DNA from: a virus
Strand: one strand, 5' to 3'
IMG/VR virus record: IMGVR_UViG_3300033153_016035
Span: 55,918 to 119,917 of that record
DNA: 64,000 nucleotides
A program made the position numbers and the translations under genes. The notes under the pieces are model-generated. The model was not told where the DNA came from and did not search any database. It worked only from the letters and a program-made list of their open reading frames with translations. Shown in pieces: positions 43,282 to 51,216 of the stretch. Each line of letters begins with the position of its first letter. Positions within the stretch are counted from its first letter, which is position 1.

Positions 43282-43449
43282 TCACGCCGGGTCTTCGTCA
43301 GCGGGCAGACTATCCACAATCTTATTTATCTTCTTATTAGTAGAAGATAATCTCCTCTGTAGATCCTCTAATTCTTCACGAGTTTTGTTCCTTATCGCCA
43401 CCAAAGACTCTAAAGACTCAAGAAGTGCCAGTTTTTCCTCTTTTTTCAT
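43282..43449 (-). CDS. Small coiled-coil protein, 55 aa
   Basis: AAGGAAGGATCTACG precedes the ATG at 43449. The product is one long charged helix with heptads (LALLESLESLVAI...LEDLQRRLSS). Coupled to the two-TM microprotein downstream; the pair may form a membrane complex. Confidence 0.66.
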   Translation of the reverse strand: MKKEEKLALLESLESLVAIRNKTREELEDLQRRLSSTNKKINKIVDSLPADEDPA

Positions 43450-43670
43450 CGTAGATCCTTCCTTTTTAAGTAATTATCCACCGACCGTACGGAATTTAAG
43501 ATTTTTGCCATCCAACCATCTCCATAAACCCCAAAAAAGAATTTTTTGAAAATTTTTAAATGTCATTTTAAGGGTTTTACAGAAATTACAGGATTATTTG
43601 GGTGTTTAATTTCCATATAACGATAAAATTGTAGTGGAATTTGGTAAAAAACTAGGAATTTTTATAGGAT

Positions 43671-44453
43671 TTAGCTCTCCCAAAGTAACAATCTCTTAAA
43701 AAACTCCGACCCGCGTTCATCGTATGCTGTAATCGGTTGACGTTCTCGCAGACAGCGAAAATATGCCAAGACATCCTCGGCGATCGCCGCCGAAAACCAC
43801 TCACCTCCCACCCGGAAACTCTCCAAAGTACCATGAATCAAACTCTCAGAGAGCGCGCCTTGTTTTACCCGCACAACCTCCTTCAATTCCAGACCGGTCG
43901 GATTACCACATTGGAGACGGACCAGATTACTCACCGGATTTTTCGAGTGCCCGATCTTTACATCCCCACTCAACCGAGAATAAACGAGATACACAAAAGT
44001 CTCATCTTCCTTACGAAAATCCGAGACTTCGTGGAACTCACAGCACATATCACAGTAAAACCCCCCTTCGGTAGATACCAAAAGTTCATCACATTCCTCA
44101 CAATAAAACTCTACAGACACCACGGAGCGTTCACCATAATATAACCCATCCTTCTCCGCCCACGCCGTACGATCCAACTTCAATCGCTCCCCTGCATCGA
44201 GGCCCGTTTCCCCGAAATACTCCATGATCGCAGAAAACGCCTCGTCGGCAAATTGTCTCGGATCCCCACCGGCAAGTCCACACTTGTAAGTCCAGGCCCA
44301 TTCATTTACCCGCATCTGCATCAAGTATGCTCTCTCCTTACCGTGGATATTGCCCTTCCGGTACTGTTTACCGTCAAGGCTCATGTGGAGGCGGTAGAAT
44401 CCCCGGTTCTTCTCATAAATCGGCCTGGGTTTTATCCCCATCAGATTACCCAA
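43671..44453 (-). CDS. T5orf172/MUG113-type GIY-YIG-family protein, 260 aa
   Basis: Residues about 153-222 (FVYLVYSRLSGDVKIGHSKNPVSNLVRLQCGNPTG ... GEWF) match the T5orf172/MUG113 branch of the GIY-YIG nuclease superfamily, with the VYLV and VKIG strands and the terminal GEWF. The middle carries a zinc ribbon (CEEC, CDMC, about 118-136), and the N-terminal 100 residues contain an AP2-like or HNH-associated segment (NRGFYRLHMSLDGKQYRKG). Start is TTG at 44453 behind GGGGGAG; ATG at 44441 is the alternative. Possibly a homing-type or DNA-processing enzyme. Confidence 0.76.
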   Translation of the reverse strand: MGNLMGIKPRPIYEKNRGFYRLHMSLDGKQYRKGNIHGKERAYLMQMRVNEWAWTYKCGLAGGDPRQFADEAFSAIMEYFGETGLDAGERLKLDRTAWAEKDGLYYGERSVVSVEFYCEECDELLVSTEGGFYCDMCCEFHEVSDFRKEDETFVYLVYSRLSGDVKIGHSKNPVSNLVRLQCGNPTGLELKEVVRVKQGALSESLIHGTLESFRVGGEWFSAAIAEDVLAYFRCLRERQPITAYDERGSEFFKRLLLWES

Positions 44454-44476
44454 GACTCTCCCCCTCCATAGGGCTT

Positions 44477-44716
44477 TTAGTTGGTTCCACGACCCCTATC
44501 CTCCTGTAACCACATCCGTTGTATTTCAAGTAACATTTTATCCACGTCGCGTGCCGAGGTGACCTCATTCCAAACATTCTGAGGGTATGCCACCACCGAT
44601 ACTGGCGCAGTGGGTTTGCATTTAGGACACACCCCATCTTTGTGCTTTTGGGCGATGTGACTACTATTAGAAAAAAGCCAGGGGGCACCACACTTTTTAC
44701 ATTTAACCTCAAACAT
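44477..44716 (-). CDS. Zinc-ribbon protein, 79 aa
   Basis: GGAGGGCACAG precedes the ATG, and the end of the upstream gene overlaps by 8 bases. CKKC (residues 6-9) and CPKC (30-33) give a zinc ribbon. The alternative overlapping frame at 44446-44712 lacks these features and is rejected. Confidence 0.72.
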   Translation of the reverse strand: MFEVKCKKCGAPWLFSNSSHIAQKHKDGVCPKCKPTAPVSVVAYPQNVWNEVTSARDVDKMLLEIQRMWLQEDRGRGTN

Positions 44717-45044
44717 CTGTGCCCTCCGCCACGACGTCCACTAGCTTATCGAGTGGAACGACCACGGTAAGCTGCCACTTATAACTTTTTGAGTACTTTT
44801 GACAGGCGGGGCATTTCAAATAATCTTTTTTCATAACCCCGACCATCCCCGCCGGTGCCATAAAAAAATCACAATGCGGGCACACCACCACAGGGACGTG
44901 GTTACTGACTTTATCCTCCAGAGCTTCTCCCTTTGCTGTCGACCCACCCCCGTGTACCGCGCAGTACCCCTTCTTTATATCCTCTGCCAGCTCGGTAAAA
45001 TCGAGCCCAAACTTTTCCTTTAATTCCTTAAGATTTGCTTCCAC
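44709..45044 (-). CDS. Zinc-binding protein, 111 aa
   Basis: CPHC (about residues 55-58) and CPAC (about 78-81) form a zinc ribbon with a helical N-terminus. Overlaps the next gene by 8 bases. Lies directly downstream of the nucleoside kinase gene, probably in the same transcript. Confidence 0.72.
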   Translation of the reverse strand: MEANLKELKEKFGLDFTELAEDIKKGYCAVHGGGSTAKGEALEDKVSNHVPVVVCPHCDFFMAPAGMVGVMKKDYLKCPACQKYSKSYKWQLTVVVPLDKLVDVVAEGTDV

Positions 45045-45062
45045 ACTGTGCCTCCCAGTAAA

Positions 45063-45761
45063 TTACAATACAATCTTCCGTCTATGCGGTATTACCATCT
45101 TCTGTGTTGATGGGAGTACCTCCTTTAGATCCAGCAGCACCTTTTGGACATCTGGAAAAGAATCCCAGGCGCCATTTGTCCACTCATACTCCAGCACCGG
45201 TACATTATTTTTCTTAAACCACGGCCACACCACCTCTGCGTACGCCTCTCTAAGCCCGTCCAGATACTCCACAGTCACCGCTGTCTCACAAACCCGGTAA
45301 CCCTCATCTTTCATCCGCTTTTGGATACGTTTAATACAAAATTCTGAGGGTGCATCAAGTTTAATGACAGCATGGGGTGCCAGGAGCTGTGCTTCCATCG
45401 TCTTTCTGTGCGCCATATAGATTTTATAATCCATATCGCCTAAAAAACCATCCTTCCACAGCTTAAAGGCGAACCCATAGTCCCCCCATATGGTCCTGTC
45501 AAAAATACTTTCATGGCGCCACTTCCACTCGAACTCCTGCGCTTGTCTGTGTTGAAAGTAGCGCGAGTCCATATAATAAAACTGAAGGTGGAGCGCCGCC
45601 GGTGAGGGTTTAATGTTTTGTTCTATATCCCTATAAAAAGGCGCAAGCGGGGCACCGGCCACCTCCTCACAAAACGATCGCGACCCTGGAAGTGCTTTTT
45701 CCAGTAAACCACGCAGATGCGTTTTCCCAATCCCTATCCCGTGACTTTCTATAACTATCAT
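45063..45761 (-). CDS. Deoxynucleoside kinase family protein, 232 aa
   Basis: dNK enzymes phosphorylate deoxynucleosides for DNA synthesis. Visible motifs: P-loop GIGIGKTHL (residues 8-16), DRTIWGDYGF (88-97) in the position of the family's D-R-S/T block, and the LID-type arginine-rich helix (IKLDAPSEFCIKRIQKRMKDEG, about 132-153). Length fits. It would raise nucleotide supply during infection. Preceded by a perfect palindrome and a 9-bp inverted repeat in the leader, so expression is likely regulated. Confidence 0.82.
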   Translation of the reverse strand: MIVIESHGIGIGKTHLRGLLEKALPGSRSFCEEVAGAPLAPFYRDIEQNIKPSPAALHLQFYYMDSRYFQHRQAQEFEWKWRHESIFDRTIWGDYGFAFKLWKDGFLGDMDYKIYMAHRKTMEAQLLAPHAVIKLDAPSEFCIKRIQKRMKDEGYRVCETAVTVEYLDGLREAYAEVVWPWFKKNNVPVLEYEWTNGAWDSFPDVQKVLLDLKEVLPSTQKMVIPHRRKIVL

Positions 45762-45780
45762 AAATTGTTTTGTCTTTCCA

Positions 45781-45800
45781 ACCGGCAGACGTCTGCCGGT
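45781..45800. promoter_or_regulatory. Palindrome copy 3, candidate TetR operator
   Basis: ACCGGCAGACGTCTGCCGGT, perfect 20-bp palindrome (22 with flanking A/T), 20 bases upstream of the kinase start. Confidence 0.7.
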
Positions 45801-45810
45801 TTATGTAAAT

Positions 45811-45851
45811 GACAGGCACCAATGCGCACGGCCAGGTGGTAAGTGCCTGTC
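45811..45851. promoter_or_regulatory. Inverted repeat in the kinase leader
   Basis: GACAGGCAC (45811-45819) and GTGCCTGTC (45843-45851) form a 9-bp stem with a 23-base loop. No T-run follows on either strand, so it is not an obvious terminator; it may be a structured leader or operator. Confidence 0.5.
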
Positions 45852-45865
45852 GTACAGTAGGATAC

Positions 45866-46039
45866 TTATGTAATCGTTTTGTCTTCATTATCTATTTTTT
45901 CCAGTAGAACAGTAGCCCTCTGCGCCACCGCTGTAAAAAAGTCTTTCATAAACTCCACATCACGGCGTTCAAATTTCCCAATTTTCATAGCGCGGTTTAT
46001 GTCGCGGCACGCCCGCTCAACTATTTCCATATCAGTCAT
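45866..46039 (-). CDS. Small helical protein, 57 aa
   Basis: ATG at 46039 directly follows the preceding stop and has AGAGGATTAA before it. Entirely helical and charged (MTDMEIVERACRDINRAMKIG). Below the length usually reported, but the ribosome site and tight packing support it. Confidence 0.66.
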   Translation of the reverse strand: MTDMEIVERACRDINRAMKIGKFERRDVEFMKDFFTAVAQRATVLLEKIDNEDKTIT

Positions 46040-46213
46040 TTAATCCTCTTGTTTAAACCCCCTACACTCGGCACATTGATGTCTTCTGGACCACCCCCGC
46101 GCCGGGTATACAGCTTTACCATGAACATGACACACCATTCTATTGCAGTGCTCACATTCATACTTGGCTTCGTGCTGGCAGCCTTCCAGTTCACACAGCG
46201 TCTCCGCTTTCAT
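46040..46213 (-). CDS. Small zinc-finger protein, 57 aa
   Basis: GGGAGGGGTATAGTCT precedes the ATG. CELEGC, CEHC, CHVH and CAEC give a two-zinc pattern reminiscent of AN1 or B-box fingers. Abuts the next gene without a gap. Confidence 0.7.
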   Translation of the reverse strand: MKAETLCELEGCQHEAKYECEHCNRMVCHVHGKAVYPARGWSRRHQCAECRGFKQED

Positions 46214-46290
46214 AGACTATACCCCTCCCGCTTGGTCCGCGTCGACCCACAACCGGGACAATCCCCGTAATTGATTAAGATACTATCCAC
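46210..46290 (-). CDS. Tiny zinc-knuckle ORF, 26 aa
   Basis: GTG at 46290 (after GGAAGGTTTGAAGTT) to a stop overlapping the next ATG (ATGA). Contains CPGCGSTRTKREG. Short, supported mainly by coupling on both sides; may be the remnant of a larger zinc protein. Confidence 0.42.
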   Translation of the reverse strand: MDSILINYGDCPGCGSTRTKREGYSL

Positions 46291-46294
46291 AACT

Positions 46295-46579
46295 TCAAAC
46301 CTTCCGGTGTTCAAACATTTTAAGTCGAAGAGCCTTGGGCGAGATTCCCCCATTAAAAAGCACATCCAAATTATCATCGCCAGACGTCACCTCACCAAGA
46401 GCATATTTCTCCGACCCAACAGTATCGTAAACCAGCAACCGCACTACGTCACCCACCTTCAAACTTTTTATAGGTGTTTCTACATATACAGGAACCCCCC
46501 TCCGTATACGGGCCACAATATCCGCACTATCCAAAGAGGGTATAAACTCGTGGACTAAAAACGTATGTACTTTACCCAC
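46295..46579 (-). CDS. Hypothetical protein, 94 aa
   Basis: GTG start at 46579 with AGGGGATTATT upstream. Beta-rich, with a segment (KSLKVGDVVRLLVYD) typical of small barrel or DUF3850/ASCH-like RNA-binding folds, but I am not confident of a family. Confidence 0.66.
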   Translation of the reverse strand: MGKVHTFLVHEFIPSLDSADIVARIRRGVPVYVETPIKSLKVGDVVRLLVYDTVGSEKYALGEVTSGDDNLDVLFNGGISPKALRLKMFEHRKV

Positions 46580-46781
46580 AATAATCCCCTAAAAGTTTCT
46601 CATCCCGATACCTCTGGCTAAGTATAAAAAAGTGTTTAGTCCCCGTAGTCCTACGCCTATCAGCCCCCTTCTTTGCTTCCTCTTCTGTGCGAAAGCATTC
46701 CTTGACTGCAAAAAGACGACCATCCTTCCGCTCTTCTATAATGTACCATAATTTATCCGGTAACTTAGACCCATCTTCCAT
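46572..46781 (-). CDS. Hypothetical protein, 69 aa
   Basis: ATG at 46781 (GTG at 46784 is an alternative) overlaps the upstream TGA stop. Contains WYIIEERKDGRLFAVKECFRTEEEAKKGADRR, resembling small phage proteins of unknown role. No family recognised. Confidence 0.66.
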   Translation of the reverse strand: MEDGSKLPDKLWYIIEERKDGRLFAVKECFRTEEEAKKGADRRRTTGTKHFFILSQRYRDEKLLGDYCG

Positions 46782-46981
46782 CACCTACACTCCAAACAAT
46801 AATACATATCCCGCTCCTGCCCATCCTGGCACATGATTTCCTTAACCCAGGCGTGGCCTTTACAACAGGCTTTACCACAATCACGGCACCGGCCAGTTGA
46901 GGGCTGCCTACAACCGGGAACACCGCATCGACGCGGAGGATTCTTATCCTTCTTACTCCTCTTGCTTTTCTTTAATTTCAA
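46781..46981 (-). CDS. Zinc-finger protein with basic N-terminus, 66 aa
   Basis: Lys-rich first 15 residues, then CGVPGC, CRDCGKACC and CLEC, enough for two zinc ions. Joined to both neighbours by short overlaps. Confidence 0.7.
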   Translation of the reverse strand: MKLKKSKRSKKDKNPPRRCGVPGCRQPSTGRCRDCGKACCKGHAWVKEIMCQDGQERDMYYCLECR

Positions 46982-47175
46982 AGCCTATCCCCTTTTCTGG
47001 CAGCCTTGTGAGCATACTGCGCCTTTCTACAGTAATGGGGATTTCCACGGCAGTATTTGTACCACTCAAATCCCAACTCGCAATGCTTTACCGGCAAATT
47101 ATCATAGTAGCTGCACGTCTCATCACCCCGGGCCAAATTCTGGAGCTTATCGGGCCGGTGCCTTTCTTTTTTCAC
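46978..47175 (-). CDS. Small Cys/Tyr-rich protein, 65 aa
   Basis: Four spaced cysteines (ETCSYY, KHCELG, KYCRG, HYCRK) in a basic background suggest a zinc or disulphide-type fold. ATGA-type overlaps with neighbours, the next being the adenine methyltransferase. Confidence 0.68.
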   Translation of the reverse strand: MKKERHRPDKLQNLARGDETCSYYDNLPVKHCELGFEWYKYCRGNPHYCRKAQYAHKAARKGDRL

Positions 47176-48545
47176 CCCTTCCCCCCGCCACCCAGGCTAA
47201 AACAATCATCACACAAAATTAAACCAAATGGGTTAATGCCCGCTGCCTCGCCACCACAATCTAAGGTGGCACAGATCAGACCTTTCCAGGGCGGATCTTG
47301 AATCTTAGCCTCATCAGATATTAAAGTGAAAGTAGAAAACGTCCGAATACATTTTTTCGATATCCCTTCCTCGGCATCTTCAAAATCATCTATGTCATCA
47401 AATAAAGAAGCCTCACAACTGTTCCTGGCGCGTTTGCCAACATAATCCTCCATAGGTTCAAGCCCTTTCTCAAACCTATGTAAAATCGTAGAGAAAGCCT
47501 CCCTGCTACTATCAACTCCAATCCAATTTCTTCCTAACTCATCAGAAACCACTAAAGTTGTTCCAGAACCTGCAAAACAATCAACAACTAAGTCTCCCGG
47601 ATTTGAAGAGGCTTCTATAATTCTACGTAGCAAATCTGGATTTTTCTCTGTGGGATACCCTGTAATTTTAATATTCTGATTATGCGCATCTTTAAAATCA
47701 AGCCAAACATCCTGTACTCCTACTCCTGAATGTTCATCTAAATATACCTTCCTCCTGGGATTGCCATTTTTAGACCAATATATTCCCCCTCGTGCGTCCA
47801 TCTCCTCCAATTTAGAAGGAATATATTGCCAATGCTTACCAGGAGGCGGCAGCATCCCCCTCCACTCTTTGCCTGTCTCGCCATTTCTTTCCCCTGGGGC
47901 ATGAATAGGAACTCTCATATACTTTCGTCCTGTGCCTTCCTCTACACACTGGTACTCCTTTGTACCTCCCTTAGAAAGAGGTTCAACGGGACGATTCCAT
48001 GTATACTTATCAGTCTTTGTATAGAATAAAATGAAATCAGCGATATTCCCATACGTCTTTCTAGTGTAATTCTTGGGATTACACTTTTTTCTCACTATCA
48101 AATTTCGATATCTAGCCCTCCCAAACACCTCATCCATAATAATCTTCATTTCAAAAACCATTTTCTCGTCAAGATGCAAATAAATAGAACCTGTAGGAGA
48201 TAAAAGTTCTCGAAGAAGAATCAATCGCTCTCGTATATATTCAATATATGTAGCACCACGCAAATCGTCACTATACGCCTGTTTTTGCTTTCGAGAATAA
48301 AACGTATTCCTGGTTGCAAAAGGCGGATCAATGTATACGAGTTCCACTTTTCCGCATACCCCAGAATCCGTCCTTAGGTGTCTCAACACCTCTAAGTTAT
48401 CACCAAAATACAAACGTTTTAAATCCGTATCCCCATATAATCGTTTTATTTCAGTATTACTCTTTACAATAATCTCGGCTTCTTTTTTCTTACGCCCATA
48501 TACAAGTCCCACCCCCTCATCAGTCTCTTCACTCCTCTTTTTCAT
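47172..48545 (-). CDS. Beta-class DNA N6-adenine (or N4-cytosine) methyltransferase, 457 aa
   Basis: DPPF (residues 73-76) precedes the S-adenosylmethionine motif DCFAGSGTT (322-330), the order of beta-class amino-methyltransferases such as EcoP15 Mod and CcrM-like enzymes. No restriction subunit is near, so it is a solitary modification enzyme, probably protecting phage DNA. The gene is A+T-richer than its neighbours, a sign of recent transfer. The C-terminal extension ends with CATLDC ... CDDC, a zinc-type addition unusual for the family. Confidence 0.9.
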   Translation of the reverse strand: MKKRSEETDEGVGLVYGRKKKEAEIIVKSNTEIKRLYGDTDLKRLYFGDNLEVLRHLRTDSGVCGKVELVYIDPPFATRNTFYSRKQKQAYSDDLRGATYIEYIRERLILLRELLSPTGSIYLHLDEKMVFEMKIIMDEVFGRARYRNLIVRKKCNPKNYTRKTYGNIADFILFYTKTDKYTWNRPVEPLSKGGTKEYQCVEEGTGRKYMRVPIHAPGERNGETGKEWRGMLPPPGKHWQYIPSKLEEMDARGGIYWSKNGNPRRKVYLDEHSGVGVQDVWLDFKDAHNQNIKITGYPTEKNPDLLRRIIEASSNPGDLVVDCFAGSGTTLVVSDELGRNWIGVDSSREAFSTILHRFEKGLEPMEDYVGKRARNSCEASLFDDIDDFEDAEEGISKKCIRTFSTFTLISDEAKIQDPPWKGLICATLDCGGEAAGINPFGLILCDDCFSLGGGGKG

Positions 48546-48651
48546 TATTTACTCCAAAAGTCAGTTCTTCGCCCAGGTACACCCCGACCACTTCGTTCTT
48601 CTGGTAGTTCCAGATATGATCGTAGATATCTATCACCGTCAGATATTTCAC
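48529..48651 (-). CDS. Small ORF between membrane protein and methyltransferase, 40 aa
   Basis: GTG at 48651 overlaps the upstream stop (GTGA) with GGGGAAGAG before it, and the end overlaps the methyltransferase start by 17 bases. The product (VKYLTVIDIYDHIWNYQ...) looks folded but is too short to assign. Confidence 0.5.
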   Translation of the reverse strand: MKYLTVIDIYDHIWNYQKNEVVGVYLGEELTFGVNNEKEE

Positions 48652-49076
48652 CTCTTCCCCTTCTTAATCCGGGGGTGAAGGTACTTCCTCCGCGCAAGGG
48701 CCCACCTTGCTTTCATCTGGGCTGGCTTTCCATTAACCTCAATATATATGTATTTACCCGACAAATGGACCATGAGCCCGTCTTTATCCGGGAAAAAGAT
48801 CCCATCCGAACCCTTCTCGCTCATGATAGTGGTTTTTCTTAACTCCCAGTAATTGAGCACGGCGCCGTTGTTGGCACGCTCTATAACCAACCAGTTAGCC
48901 CCGTACGTACTAGCTCTCCAGGTACTGTACCAGGTGTGTATGCGGGAAATACCTATAAGATAAACCACTATAAAAATAACAGCCAGGACTACAAGCCCTG
49001 ATATCGCCATCACCCTCCCCGATGGACGGGGTATTTCAAATTTAGGCGAGTCGCCTTCTGGTTTTTGTTTATACAC
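48648..49076 (-). CDS. Single-pass membrane protein, 142 aa
   Basis: I prefer GTG at 49076, 6 bases after AAAGGTG; GTG at 49085 would lie inside that ribosome site. Residues about 23-43 (AISGLVVLAVIFIVVYLIGIS) form one membrane segment; the rest is a soluble domain with basic C-terminus. Its leader (AAGAAAGGTGTTGAACGTG) is shared with the gene at 53205. Confidence 0.72.
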   Translation of the reverse strand: MYKQKPEGDSPKFEIPRPSGRVMAISGLVVLAVIFIVVYLIGISRIHTWYSTWRASTYGANWLVIERANNGAVLNYWELRKTTIMSEKGSDGIFFPDKDGLMVHLSGKYIYIEVNGKPAQMKARWALARRKYLHPRIKKGKR

Positions 49077-49101
49077 GTTCAACACCTTTCTTTAAGTACA
49101 A

Positions 49102-49497
49102 TTATGTTCCGTACGATTCATCGACGCTGCCATGAACCTCAACGCCAAAATTCTTAGCCTGCCTACCCTCAAAAAACCCCTCAGCTATCGCCAACCTCCT
49201 ACCCAATCTCTCTGCCACCGGCACCCAGAGTGCCTGCGCCTGAGGGTTCTTATTTGTGTTAAGAGTATCCACCACTTCGGCAAGATAATCCCTTAAAACG
49301 TCGATATGGGCTTGCGCGGCCTTAAGGAAAACTGATGGTGTTCCCATACGCAGCAATATCTCTAAAAGAGCATGGGTTTTTTCAAAAACATCCCCCTTAT
49401 TATTTGTCCCGAGCTTTTCATACTTTTGAATAAGCATGAGGTCATCCACGCGGGTAAACTCTGTCAAAAGCCCGGGAAACGTTTCTAACCCCTTCAT
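49102..49497 (-). CDS. Hypothetical helical protein, 131 aa
   Basis: ATG at 49497 overlaps the upstream stop (ATGA) with GGAGAAC before it; the ATG at 49509 lacks a ribosome site. Helical, no motif recognised. First gene after the capsid-tag protein in the assembly cluster. Confidence 0.7.
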   Translation of the reverse strand: MKGLETFPGLLTEFTRVDDLMLIQKYEKLGTNNKGDVFEKTHALLEILLRMGTPSVFLKAAQAHIDVLRDYLAEVVDTLNTNKNPQAQALWVPVAERLGRRLAIAEGFFEGRQAKNFGVEVHGSVDESYGT

Positions 49498-50447
49498 ATA
49501 GTTCTCCATTGCTTGTAAATTTTGACCAGTGACACCCCTTCAGGGATGCGTGAACCGAGTTCTGTAAAGTTCTGAAGATGCACCGCGCCTTCGCCTTGCC
49601 CAACGCCGAGGGCATAATCTGCCATCTTCCCGTTGTTATGAGCCATATTAAGCAGGATGGAGATTGTAGCAATACGCTCTCCCCCATCCAGGGCTTTAAA
49701 GTTCTTGGAGTGGAGGTACTCTTTATAATATTTCCTGATGTCTTTCACGGATTTCTTGGTAATGTTCAACGCATGACTCGCAGCTTTAAGAAGATTCTTG
49801 AATAATTTGTTATCGGTAACAATGTCTTCTATAGTGAGGGAGGAGACTCCGGTAAATTTCCACAGATATTCACTGAGCCTATCCCCTTCCACCTCAACAC
49901 GCTCCCGGCTACGGGGGCGGAAGACCATCGTTATAACGCCCCGATTCGCCCCCTCTTGGGCAATAAACCTCCGTATCCCATAAACCCCATACTTTTCAAA
50001 GCGCTTACGAAGGCGAGGGAACTCTTTGAAGAAAGCATCCCAGGATAAAACCTCCAGTCTGTCGGAAGTGGCGTTAATATAATGAACTCCATCCTCGCGG
50101 TAATATGCATACATAGAATAGAAGATCTTGATCCCCGTGATGAGGAACCCGTCCAGCCACATTCGGAACCTGCGTTCTAAATGCTCCAGGATGTAGACGG
50201 TGATAGTGTTCAGTTCCTGTCCCACAGTATGGGACAGGGGAACATAGTGGTCAGGTATCTCACTGATACTCCGGTACTGCCGTTTAAACTCAGAATTCAA
50301 GTACTCCAAAACGTAAAAGAACTTTAGTAAATCGTGGTCGGAGAAAGAGCCCCACCCTTCCGTTAACGTTGAAAGAACAGGGACAAAAACCTCCTCCTCG
50401 TCAAGAAGCGGATGCAGCCCAGCACGTAAAAGAAAATAACTGTCCAT
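49494..50447 (-). CDS. Tagged virion-type protein A, 317 aa
   Basis: Starts at ATG 50447 after AAAGGGTTACAAT; the frame is open to 50513 but that part overlaps the next gene. N-terminus MDSYFLLRAGLHPLLDEEEV is shared with the proteins starting at 60008 and 61420. A candidate LTE-G site follows (TLTEGWGSF, about residues 27-35). The body is soluble and helical with no recognised enzyme motif. Likely a packaged internal protein if the shared N-terminus is a capsid-targeting signal. Confidence 0.78.
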   Translation of the reverse strand: MDSYFLLRAGLHPLLDEEEVFVPVLSTLTEGWGSFSDHDLLKFFYVLEYLNSEFKRQYRSISEIPDHYVPLSHTVGQELNTITVYILEHLERRFRMWLDGFLITGIKIFYSMYAYYREDGVHYINATSDRLEVLSWDAFFKEFPRLRKRFEKYGVYGIRRFIAQEGANRGVITMVFRPRSRERVEVEGDRLSEYLWKFTGVSSLTIEDIVTDNKLFKNLLKAASHALNITKKSVKDIRKYYKEYLHSKNFKALDGGERIATISILLNMAHNNGKMADYALGVGQGEGAVHLQNFTELGSRIPEGVSLVKIYKQWRTI

Positions 50448-50482
50448 ATTGTAACCCTTTAAAATTAAGAAGGCCCCAGCCC

Positions 50483-50788
50483 CTACCTCTGCTCCGCCAA
50501 CCCCATAATACATGCGTAGGGGAACATAAATCGCTTAGGGGGCTTTGGCGCTTCCTTTTGATTTCCTGGCAAGGCCAGCTCACTATGGGGAGGGTGCAGT
50601 TCTACATAACCGTCATACAGCTTAAAAAGTCCCACCCCCACCTGGAGAACAAAGCCTTCCTGGGCCAAAAAGACAATAACCGGTTTGGCGGCGGCGTACT
50701 GGGGACTATGTGCGCCTTCGACGGTATCCCCAACCACGTTCTTTAACCCAAGACCTTCAAGAACATCCGTCATGGTATCCTTATTCAT
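50483..50788 (-). CDS. Hypothetical protein, 101 aa
   Basis: Overlaps the upstream gene by 4 bases. Helical N-terminus, hydrophobic beta middle (KPVIVFLAQEGFVLQVGVGLF), proline/lysine linker. No family recognised. Confidence 0.68.
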   Translation of the reverse strand: MNKDTMTDVLEGLGLKNVVGDTVEGAHSPQYAAAKPVIVFLAQEGFVLQVGVGLFKLYDGYVELHPPHSELALPGNQKEAPKPPKRFMFPYACIMGLAEQR

Positions 50789-51216
50789 TTCCCGTCCTCC
50801 GCTGGCGGGTCAACCTTACCAAAATCCGCAGGATTTTCATACTCGACCCCCGGAGTTTCTTTTTTATAATCAGGATGCCCCTCATCATCATCAGCATCAT
50901 CGCCGTCACCACCATCACCGTTCGATGTATCGTCTACCCCCTCAGTATTCCCCTGATAAACCTCCGGCAAATACTCATCTATAAACACCTGCTGTTCCGG
51001 AGTAAGCTTCTCCCCAGCAAACTTCGTAGCCCGTAGTAGCGCAATAGCCAGGGCTTCCCCTTCCAGGATGTGATAATCCTCGGCCATCATCCCCTCATCA
51101 GTCAATATATTATTGGCTGTGGCTATAATCTCCCGCGAGGAATCACGAACCTCTGCTCGTATCTGGACGTACCCATCCACAACCTCTGACCTAACATCTA
51201 TAAATAGTTTACTCAC
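50785..51216 (-). CDS. Protein with acidic C-terminus, 143 aa
   Basis: A folded N-terminal 95 residues is followed by a Gly/Asp-rich acidic tail (DGGDGDDADDDEGH). Linked by overlaps to the protease-like gene at 51209 and the gene at 50483; acidic tails are common in scaffold-like or chaperone-like assembly proteins. Confidence 0.7.
   Translation of the reverse strand: MSKLFIDVRSEVVDGYVQIRAEVRDSSREIIATANNILTDEGMMAEDYHILEGEALAIALLRATKFAGEKLTPEQQVFIDEYLPEVYQGNTEGVDDTSNGDGGDGDDADDDEGHPDYKKETPGVEYENPADFGKVDPPAEDGK

Noticed and set aside
44446-44712. Alternative frame to the zinc-ribbon gene at 44477
   Set aside because: The 44477-44716 frame has the better ribosome site and a clean CxxC...CxxC pattern.
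45667-45888. 73-codon minus-strand frame over the kinase leader
   Set aside because: It overlaps the palindrome, the inverted repeat and the kinase start, and lacks a ribosome site.
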